A stretch of 64,000 bases of DNA from Carbonactinospora thermoautotrophica (GTDB lineage: Bacteria; Actinomycetota; Actinomycetes; Streptomycetales; Carbonactinosporaceae), in NCBI RefSeq assembly GCF_001543895.1, contig NZ_JYIJ01000019.1, forward strand, positions 62,001-126,000. Reading direction: 5' to 3'. The translations under genes and the position numbers were made by a program. Shown here piece after piece: positions 15,197-22,451 of the stretch (position 1 is its first letter; each line of letters opens with the position of its first letter). A model generated the notes under the pieces. The model searched no databases, was not told the DNA's origin, and worked only from the letters and a program-made list of their open reading frames with translations.

Positions 15197-15369
15197 CGGC
15201 CTCACCTCCTTTGTTCCGAACGGCTGGCACCTAAAGAAAGCCGTTTGATCAGCAGCACCGCCACGGCAGCGAACAAGGCAGATAAATAAGGCACGATCAG
15301 GCATAAAACATTGCTGTTTGCCCTGGTACTGTATGGGCACCTTCATTCGGTTTGTCTTCGGGGGCAACC
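15197..15369. promoter_or_regulatory. Divergent promoter region between the Cys-rich operon and XRE gene B
   Basis: This 170-bp gap has an AT-rich centre (GGCAGATAAATAAGGC near 15280 and ATAAAACATTGC near 15303). GGTACTGTATGGG near 15326-15338 is -10-like, about 35 bases before the XRE start. Confidence 0.4.
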
Positions 15370-16746
15370 GTGAGGCCGAACCGTCTTTACGAGGAACGCA
15401 GCAGGCGCCGCTGGACTCAGCAGGAGGCTGCCGACCGGCTCCGGGAACTGGCGGAGCACTGCGGGCATAACGTCGGCGTCGACGGTAATACCTGGGGCCG
15501 CTGGGAACGCGGGGATATCGTGCCCTTCCCGCCGTACCCCATGTTGCTCGCAGAGCTTTTCAACAGCACACCCGAAGCGCTTGGCCTGGATCCTCACCCG
15601 TCGCGCCGCAAACCCAACGTGCCAAGCCTTGTGCTTCCGGATGAAGCACTCAAAGTACTCCTTTACGACTGGTCCGACGCACGTAGTCTGGACCTCATCG
15701 CCGATGCACTCGGGAGCGATGACATGGACCGTCGCCAGTTCAACGTCCTCACCGGCGCGCTACTCACAGCCCCCGGCCTGTACTGGATGACCGCGCAAGC
15801 GGAGCCAGCCGTGGCGGCCGCTATGGAGAAGGGCAGTGTCAGCGAGACCGCCGTCAAACAGTTGGAGACGCGGCTTGCAGTGTTACGGGTACTGGACGAC
15901 ACCCAAGGCGGCACAGAGCTTCGTGTCGCGCTTCGGCGACTCATGTACACAACCCGGACGCTTATCCAGCAGGGAAGCTACAGCCCAGGCGTAGAACCCC
16001 GGCTGTACTCGGTCGCCGCAGAGGTGTGCCGCCTCGCCGGATACCTCGCGTTCGACGAGGGGAATCATGGCAAGGCTCAGCGGTACTACATCACCGGGCT
16101 GCATGCGGCCAAGACTGCTGGTAACCGCCTGATGGGGGCGAACATCCTCGGCTTTCTGAGCATGCAAGCCCACTCGCTGGGCAATGCCCAGGACGCTGTG
16201 GCACTCGCTCACACTGCCCGCCTGGGTGTTGGATCCTCTCAAGAGGTGCCGGCGAACATCCGCGCCATGCTCGCCATGCGCGCGGCTCGCGCCCATGCGC
16301 TGGCTCACAACGAAGCCGCTTGCCAAAGGACCCTTGAGGAGGCCCGCCAAGCTCTCGAAGCGAATGACGGACCCCCAGCACCGGAATGGAGCAGTTGGGT
16401 CAACCCGGGCGGCCTCACCGCCGACGCGGGCCGTTGCTTCATGGAACTCGGCAGGCCAGACATTGCTGAGCCCCTGTTCGCCGAGGCCGCGAAGCTGTAC
16501 GGGGACTACCAGGGACGCAGCCGCATGCTCGTGTTGCTTCGCTGGGCCAGCACCCACACCGCACTCAAGAATCTCGATGAGGCTGTCCGCATTGGGCACG
16601 AGGCACTCGACATCGCCGAGCAGGTCGACTCTCCTCGGGGCCGCGCCCGGGTACGCGACCTGTACCGGCAGATGCAGCCCCACGAACGAGTCGCGCAGGT
16701 CCGCGAGTTCCGCGACCGATCCCGGGAACTCTTGAAGGCCGCGTGA
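15370..16746 (+). CDS. XRE-family regulator with TPR-like C-terminal half, copy B
   Basis: 458 residues from GTG 15370 behind GGGGG; a TTG six codons upstream is possible. The N-terminal HTH (RLYEERSRRRWTQQEAADRL, then DGNTWGRWERGDI) is followed by DMDRRQFNVLTGALLTAPGL, the same internal RRxF motif class as in the regulator at 10346. About 300 residues of helical repeats follow. It is only distantly similar to the first regulator, so this gene is the least conserved member of the duplicated set. It is divergent from the Cys-rich/HATPase operon, its probable target. Confidence 0.8.
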   Translation: MRPNRLYEERSRRRWTQQEAADRLRELAEHCGHNVGVDGNTWGRWERGDIVPFPPYPMLLAELFNSTPEALGLDPHPSRRKPNVPSLVLPDEALKVLLYDWSDARSLDLIADALGSDDMDRRQFNVLTGALLTAPGLYWMTAQAEPAVAAAMEKGSVSETAVKQLETRLAVLRVLDDTQGGTELRVALRRLMYTTRTLIQQGSYSPGVEPRLYSVAAEVCRLAGYLAFDEGNHGKAQRYYITGLHAAKTAGNRLMGANILGFLSMQAHSLGNAQDAVALAHTARLGVGSSQEVPANIRAMLAMRAARAHALAHNEAACQRTLEEARQALEANDGPPAPEWSSWVNPGGLTADAGRCFMELGRPDIAEPLFAEAAKLYGDYQGRSRMLVLLRWASTHTALKNLDEAVRIGHEALDIAEQVDSPRGRARVRDLYRQMQPHERVAQVREFRDRSRELLKAA

Positions 16747-16849
16747 ACACGTAGCCGACAGAACAGAGACGACTAAGTCGCTCCGGCTTCTCGGCAGGGA
16801 CGCCGGGGCGACTCGCTTCACCGGACTTCATCACTGAGGGGGCGGACGG

Positions 16850-17701
16850 ATGACTTCGAGTGATGTCGTACTGACGGTGCTCCACCCCGGGCGCATGGGG
16901 GCGGCGGTCGGGAGGGAGGCCAAGCGCGGGGGCGCGCGGGTCCTGTGGTGTGAGGCCGGCCGCAGCCCCGCGACGCGCGACCGCGCGCTGGCCGCGGGCT
17001 TGGAGCCGGTCGCGGATCTGGCCTCAGCGATCGAGGCGAGCGAGATCATCATTTCCGTCTGTCCGCCCGCGGCGGCAGAAGACGTCGCCGCTCACGTCGC
17101 CGATCTCGGGTACTCGGGCCTGTACCTGGAGGCGAACGCCATCAGCCCGGAGAAGGCGTGCCGGATAGCCGAGCGGCTCGAATGGAGCGGAGCCCAGGTC
17201 CTCGACGGTGGCATCATCGGGCCTCCGCCGACGCAGGAGGAGCGAGCGCGGCTTTACCTGTCGGGTGCCGACGAGGGCGTCGCGAAGGTCGTGAAGGTGT
17301 TCTCCGGCACCTGCCTGGAGCCCGTTTCGGTGGGCCGGCGGCTCGGGGCCGCGTCCGCGTTGAAGATGGCCTTCGCGTCCTTCCAGAAGGCGAGCCGGGC
17401 GCTCGCGGCGGTCGCGCACGCTCTCGCCGAGGACTACGGCGTCGCGGGCGAACTCCGGGCGGAAGCCCAGCGGATGCCGGGGGACATCCTGGCGGATGTC
17501 GGCTACCTTCCGAGCGTCGCCGCCCGCGCCTGGCGGTGGGCGCCGGAGATGCGCGAGGTGGCTCGGACGCTGCGGTCGTGCGGCCTGCCCGGCGACCTTG
17601 CCCTGGCCGCGGCCGTCGTGCTGGAGCGCTGGCAGGGGGACAAGGACAGGTTCGACCTGCCGCTGCCCGAGGTGTTCGCGCACCTGCACCAGGCGGGCTG
17701 A
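16850..17701 (+). CDS. NAD(P)-binding 6PGDH-like dehydrogenase with DUF1932 domain
   Basis: 283 residues from ATG after GAGGGGG. A Rossmann start (VVLTVLHPGRMGAAVGREAK) with a degenerate G-x-G is followed by SEIIISVCPPAAAEDVAAHV and LDGGIIGPPP. The C-terminal domain (residues 180-270, with ALKMAFASFQKASRALAAVA) is the DUF1932 type found in phosphogluconate-dehydrogenase-like proteins. The reaction is probably the oxidation of a beta-hydroxy acid or a related reductive step; the substrate is unknown. The CRISPR leader 2 starts 55 bp beyond the stop, and the 3' part of this gene was copied with array 1. Confidence 0.8.
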   Translation: MTSSDVVLTVLHPGRMGAAVGREAKRGGARVLWCEAGRSPATRDRALAAGLEPVADLASAIEASEIIISVCPPAAAEDVAAHVADLGYSGLYLEANAISPEKACRIAERLEWSGAQVLDGGIIGPPPTQEERARLYLSGADEGVAKVVKVFSGTCLEPVSVGRRLGAASALKMAFASFQKASRALAAVAHALAEDYGVAGELRAEAQRMPGDILADVGYLPSVAARAWRWAPEMREVARTLRSCGLPGDLALAAAVVLERWQGDKDRFDLPLPEVFAHLHQAG

Positions 17702-17756
17702 GCTGCCGAAGGAGCGTGAGTGCTCTGGCCTGCCTGTGCGGTACGTGCGGCTGAGT

Positions 17757-17876
17757 GCTGTCGTTCGGGTGGGCGGCGCTGGTCCGATGCGAGGTGTCGT
17801 TCTGTCTGGTGGAACGGAATCGGTGATGTCGCTGCGGATCTCGCGCGCGGCCGTCTAACATCGCAGCTCAGGAAGT
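17757..17876 (+). promoter_or_regulatory. CRISPR leader 2
   Basis: About 120 bases that match leader 1 at 11773-11896 closely, ending CATCGCAGCTCAGGAAGT directly before the first repeat of array 2. Orientation and position indicate new spacers enter here. Confidence 0.85.
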
Positions 17877-20463
17877 GTCCTCCCCACGCACGTGGGGGTG
17901 ATCCGTACTTGGTCAGCGTCCTGCTGTTCGACTCCAGGTCCTCCCCACGCACGTGGGGGTGATCCGGACGCGGAGGTGATCCGGCGCAACCCGTGCGAGT
18001 CCTCCCCACGCACGTGGGGGTGATCCCACCGTGTGCTGGCAGGTCGCCGGGGCGGGCACGTCCTCCCCACGCACGTGGGGGTGATCCGCCGACCCCCGCC
18101 GAGCTGGCCGACCTGGTAGGGTCCTCCCCACGCACGTGGGGGTGATCCGCAATTGGGAGCCGCATCGGGGACAGGGAAGCGTCCTCCCCACGCACGTGGG
18201 GGTGATCCGTGACCCGGTTCAGGCTGGGCCAGTTGCGTCACGTCCTCCCCACGCACGTGGGGGTGATCCGTTGTGTTCCCAATGCGGGACCCTGCAAGAG
18301 TCGTCCTCCCCACGCACGTGGGGGTGATCCGGAGGCGGGCATGTCGGCGATGACGGCGGTCCGGTCCTCCCCACGCACGTGGGGGTGATCCCCTCGCGGT
18401 GACCTGCAGCGTGGCACGCCGGGAGTCCTCCCCACGCACGTGGGGGTGATCCGCCACAGTTGAAGCTCCTGGCCGAGGCGCTTGGGTCCTCCCCACGCAC
18501 GTGGGGGTGATCCGGCCATGAGCACGCCCGCGTTCAAGGCGGACAGTCCTCCCCACGCACGTGGGGGTGATCCTCAAACCGTGTCCGTGCCGGTCAACTG
18601 GATCGCGTCCTCCCCACGCACGTGGGGGTGATCCGTTGGTTGACGGCGTTCCGGTACAGGGACATCGGTCCTCCCCACGCACGTGGGGGTGATCCGATCT
18701 CCAGCAGTGGCACGCCCTTGCGTGGCATGTCCTCCCCACGCACGTGGGGGTGATCCGGCGAGTTCTGGGCGCTCGGTGCCCCGCGCGAGGTCCTCCCCAC
18801 GCACGTGGGGGTGATCCGCCGATCGGGTACCTGTACGAGCCGCCGGGGACGTCCTCCCCACGCACGTGGGGGTGATCCGTTCCCCCAGATCGGCGCGACC
18901 GTGTCCGGGCGGTCCTCCCCACGCACGTGGGGGTGATCCGTTCTTCCGGATCGAGCACGAGCAGATCTACGAGTCCTCCCCACGCACGTGGGGGTGATCC
19001 GACGACCGAGAACGGGCTCGCGGCGGCGGCTGTGTCCTCCCCACGCACGTGGGGGTGATCCGGAGGCAACAGCACTACTTCGGTTCATGCGGGAGTCCTC
19101 CCCACGCACGTGGGGGTGATCCGACGACCGAGAACGGGCTCGCGGCGGCGGCTGTGTCCTCCCCACGCACGTGGGGGTGATCCGCCGAGTACCAGCGCGC
19201 GGAGAAGCACAGGCAAGTCCTCCCCACGCACGTGGGGGTGATCCGTCGTAGCCGAGATCCGCCTTGAGGTACTTGCGTCCTCCCCACGCACGTGGGGGTG
19301 ATCCGGTGGCCCAGATCGGCGCGACCGGCACCGGAGAGTCCTCCCCACGCACGTGGGGGTGATCCGGTGTCCCGCCCGGCCTGAGTCGACAGGAAGAAGT
19401 CCTCCCCACGCACGTGGGGGTGATCCGGCAACGATGGCCTTGCCGACCTCTACGGGGCTGTCCTCCCCACGCACGTGGGGGTGATCCCGAGCGGGGCAGG
19501 ATGGCCGTGGATCTGGAACTGTCCTCCCCACGCACGTGGGGGTGATCCGCCGAACGGGCGTATCCCACCAGGGCGGGGCAGGTCCTCCCCACGCACGTGG
19601 GGGTGATCCCGTGGCCTCGTGCCGGGCGACGGCGGCGGCGTAGTCCTCCCCACGCACGTGGGGGTGATCCCGCCGGGCTGAACGTAATGGTGGCGCTGGT
19701 GGAGTCCTCCCCACGCACGTGGGGGTGATCCCTAGGAACAGGGAGGCATACGCGCGCGCACGCGGTCCTCCCCACGCACGTGGGGGTGATCCCGCGCCGC
19801 GCGGCGGCTCTCCCAGGCCGTACTGGTCCTCCCCACGCACGTGGGGGTGATCCGGCGTTGCGCGAGGCCGGAGCCAGCCTCCGCACGTCCTCCCCACGCA
19901 CGTGGGGGTGATCCGCCGTGACCGGATCCGGGCCGCCGTCGGCTTCGGTCCTCCCCACGCACGTGGGGGTGATCCCGCTACGGTGAACGCTGAAATAACC
20001 CCGGTCGTGTCCTCCCCACGCACGTGGGGGTGATCCGATTCACCGGGTGGCCGTGTGGGTGGAGATCGGGTCCTCCCCACGCACGTGGGGGTGATCCGAT
20101 GTCGCCGGGAACGCCGGAGCGGAGCACGACGTCCTCCCCACGCACGTGGGGGTGATCCGTCGTCGTTGATCAGCGTTTCCCAGCTCAACGCGTCCTCCCC
20201 ACGCACGTGGGGGTGATCCGCCCAGACACACCGACCACACGAGCGAGCTGAAGTCCTCCCCACGCACGTGGGGGTGATCCGCCGAACGGGCGTATCCCAC
20301 CAGGGCGGGGCAGGTCCTCCCCACGCACGTGGGGGTGATCCCGTGGCCTCGTGCCGGGCGACGGCGGCGGCGTAGTCCTCCCCACGCACGTGGGGGTGAT
20401 CCGGCGACCCGGGCCGCGGTGAGGGCGTCGGCCTCGTCATCCCACGCATGTGGGGGTGGCGCT
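17877..20463 (+). CRISPR. Type I-E CRISPR array 2: 43 repeats, 42 spacers
   Basis: The repeat is that of array 1, with a 61-base period and occasional 60-base units. Repeat starts run 17877, 17938, 17999, 18060, 18121, 18181 through to 20375, and a degenerate last copy is at 20436 (GTCATCCCACGCATG) that lacks the ATCC end. Internal repeats are essentially uniform. Spacer 19 equals spacer 21, and spacers 28-29 equal spacers 40-41 in the same order. The sequence after the last repeat (GTGGCGCTACAGCGG) is shared with array 1. No cas genes are near. Confidence 0.98.
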
Positions 20464-20562
20464 ACAGCGGCCAGGAGATGTCTCCTGCGTCGCCGCGGCC
20501 CGAGCAGTCCCCGGGGTGAGCTGTCAGGCGGCCCGCTGCGATACCCGACGCGGTGTGTCCGG

Positions 20563-20859
20563 CTACAAGCCGGCTTCCTTCCACCAGCGGTCGCTGTGAA
20601 ACGCCTCGGGGATCTTGTCACGGTCGTCCCAGGGGTCGAGCCCGAGCTGTTCGACGCGGGTACGCCATTCGTCCCACAGGTCACTCGGTAGCTTCCTGCC
20701 GCACCAAGGGCAGTATCTGATCTGTTTGAACGAGAGCTCGTCCCGGTGGTCGATGCCCCATTCGCGGTACTTCGGGAGGTAGCAGAGGTGCAGGCCCTCG
20801 TCCGCGATGGCGTCCGCCATCTGGTCGCAGCACTGGTCGTGATCCTTGCTAACAGTCAT
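20563..20859 (-). CDS. DUF6980-like protein, putative immunity partner, copy 2 (98 aa)
   Basis: Colinear with 12997-13293: HDQCCDQMADAI, then IRYCPWCGRKLPSDLWDEW, then KIPEAFHSDRWWKEAGL. The frame is intact and diverged at many residues while keeping both Cys pairs. Its start overlaps the restored toxin frame by 11 bp, exactly as in copy 1. Retention of an intact putative immunity gene beside a frameshifted toxin is what is expected if the protein neutralises related toxins. Confidence 0.75.
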   Translation of the reverse strand: MTVSKDHDQCCDQMADAIADEGLHLCYLPKYREWGIDHRDELSFKQIRYCPWCGRKLPSDLWDEWRTRVEQLGLDPWDDRDKIPEAFHSDRWWKEAGL

Positions 20860-21273
20860 CGTCTCTGAGCTTTCGGTCGGCTGGCCCTTTGATCATCTCG
20901 CCGGTGTCCGGGTGGGCGCTGCCCAGATGCTTCCGTGTTTTTTGCTGTAGACCTCCAGGTCGTTGTGCGTGAAATCCCAGTAGTAGATCCACTTGCCGTC
21001 CGTACGGCACTTGCCCCGCCACGGCTTGAGGCTCTTCCAGAACGTGGCGTTGGCCTTCGTGCAGTCGGGCTTGACCCGCTCCTTCGGCTTGAGCTTCGGC
21101 TTCGGCCGCGCCTCGGCCGGGGGCTCGTCGTCGAGGACCACCACCGCCCGCCGGACCTCATGCTTGGTGACACACCCTCGGCCGCCTACGCCGCCCGACC
21201 CCTCGCATCCCTGCGGTTGCGCCGCGACCACCACGAGCACGCTGGCCAGCGCTAACGCGGGTAATCGCGCCAT
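20849..21273 (-). pseudogene. Colicin E3-type toxin, copy 2, frameshifted at an A6 run
   Basis: ATG at 21273 behind GAAGGGG. The signal peptide, GCVTKHEVRR segment, Pro/Lys linker and WDFTHNDLEVY (catalytic Asp, His, Glu) are intact. At a run of six A on the coding strand (20938-20943) the frame slips. The read frame ends at 20893 with a foreign tail (HGSIWAAPTRTPAR). Adding one base would restore HLGSAHPDTGEMIKGP and a C-terminal DDC ending at 20849, matching copy 1. As written, the product lacks the C-terminal catalytic Arg. It may be a true mutation, a phase-variable tract or a sequencing error. Confidence 0.8.
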
Positions 21274-21643
21274 CGTGCACACCCCTTCTACTGGACATCT
21301 GACGTAGATCAAACAAGCGGCAACATGATCGAACGTCGAGGACCACCGGGTCAGGAACCGGAGCCGGCGGGAAGACCGCGCGCAGCACGACGGCCCCGGT
21401 ACGATCACGCGGGGTTCCCCGAGCCCCCAGCCGGGTCATTCCCGAGGACGCCAACCGCACGGGATGGCCCCGGTGTGCTGTCCTGGGACGTGGGTGACGC
21501 GGGTGGCCGGTGGGTGGCCTCCGATGCCGATGTGAGGTCGAGAAGGTTCCGCCGGATCTTGGGAGGTGCCGACTGCGACGGGCAGCGGATCGGGCGTCGC
21601 GTCCAGTAGAACAAAGGGAAACAGACCCGATCAGGGAGGCGCG
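21274..21643. other. Intergenic region upstream of toxin copy 2 and the MBL gene
   Basis: Bases 21274-21480 are homologous to the sequence upstream of the other toxin copies (shared CGCGCAGCACGACGGCCCCGG). They probably include the toxin promoter on the minus strand, around 21295-21320. From 21480 to 21640 I see no gene; AGGGAGG at 21633-21639 is the ribosome site of the next gene. Confidence 0.4.
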
Positions 21644-22282
21644 ATGCGGCTCACGAAGCTGGAACACGCCTGCGTCCGGCTGGAGAAGGACGGCGCGACG
21701 TTGGTGATCGATCCTGGCGTCTGGAGTGGCCCGGAGGCCTTGAGCGGGGCGGATGCCGTCCTGGTCACCCACGAGCACTTCGACCACCTCGACGCGGATC
21801 GTCTGCGTGCCGCGATGAGCGAGAACCCCGGGTTGCGGCTGCGGACGAACGCCTCGGTCGCCGAGTGGTTCGCCGACTTCGGGGATCGGGTGCGCGCGGT
21901 CAGGCACGGCGACACGTTCACCTGCGCCGGGTTCGACGTCCACGTCTACGGGGAGAAGCACGCGCTGCTCCACCGCGACGTCCCCGTGGTCGCGAACACC
22001 GGCTTCCTGATCGACGGCGAGGTCTTCCACCCCGGCGACGCGCTCACCGTCCCCGAGGACCCGGTGGCGACGCTCCTGCTGCCCGCCAACGCGCCCTGGC
22101 TCAAGGTCTCGGAGATGGTCGACTACGCCCGCGAGGTCGCCCCACAGCGCGCGTACGCGGTCCACGACGGGCTGCTCAACGCCAACGGGCTCGCCGTGCT
22201 GGCGAACTGGCTCCGGATCGCCGCGGAGCCGACCGGCGCGACGTTCACCCGCCTGGAACCGGGGACGAGCGTCGATCTTTAG
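21644..22282 (+). CDS. UlaG-like metallo-beta-lactamase-fold hydrolase
   Basis: 212 residues from ATG 21644 behind AGGGAGG. MRLTKLEHACVRLEKDGATL starts the MBL fold. VTHEHFDHLD (residues 46-55) is the H-x-H-x-D-H metal motif, and ANTGFLIDGEVFHPGDAL near residue 120 supplies the third ligand region. The VHDGLLN segment near the end gives a C-terminal His. This compact family (UlaG/L-ascorbate-6-P lactonase-like and related orphan MBL hydrolases) acts on small organic substrates; the substrate is not deducible. It stands alone on the plus strand. Confidence 0.85.
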   Translation: MRLTKLEHACVRLEKDGATLVIDPGVWSGPEALSGADAVLVTHEHFDHLDADRLRAAMSENPGLRLRTNASVAEWFADFGDRVRAVRHGDTFTCAGFDVHVYGEKHALLHRDVPVVANTGFLIDGEVFHPGDALTVPEDPVATLLLPANAPWLKVSEMVDYAREVAPQRAYAVHDGLLNANGLAVLANWLRIAAEPTGATFTRLEPGTSVDL

Positions 22283-22338
22283 TCTCGCGCTCGCACGTCG
22301 TGGGCGACCCGACACGGGTGCAGGTCAGGTCAGGAGGT

Positions 22339-22366
22339 GTCTTCTCCACGCACGGGGGGTGGTTCC
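22339..22366 (+). repeat. Degenerate solo CRISPR repeat left of the giant helicase gene
   Basis: GTCTTCTCCACGCACGGGGG followed by GTGGTTCC is recognisably the array repeat with several substitutions. It is preceded by AGGTCAGGAGGT, resembling the repeat-proximal leader (AGGTCAGGAAGT). It lies between the MBL gene and the 3' end of the helicase-nuclease gene. Confidence 0.65.
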
Positions 22367-22422
22367 GACACCACCGTCGCCGTACCGCTGTACGGGTTCG
22401 CCGAGCAGTGGCAGGCCGAGGC

Positions 22423-22440
22423 GACACGCACACTCGACGG
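22423..22440 (+). repeat. Shared 18-bp motif GACACGCACACTCGACGG, copy 1
   Basis: The identical motif occurs at 27765-27782, and inverted copies form the palindrome at 45011-45058. Here it follows the degenerate CRISPR repeat by 56 bases, within a GCCGAGCAGTGGCAGGCCG context that is also present at the second site. Confidence 0.75.
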
Positions 22441-22451
22441 GTTTCGGATGT

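Noticed and set aside
11514..20684. Long minus-strand open frames over both arrays made of repeated PHVRGED, TPTCVGRT and SPPRAWGG units
   Set aside because: They are translations of the CRISPR repeats in three frames (61-base period shifts the frame each unit). No ribosome sites; not proteins.
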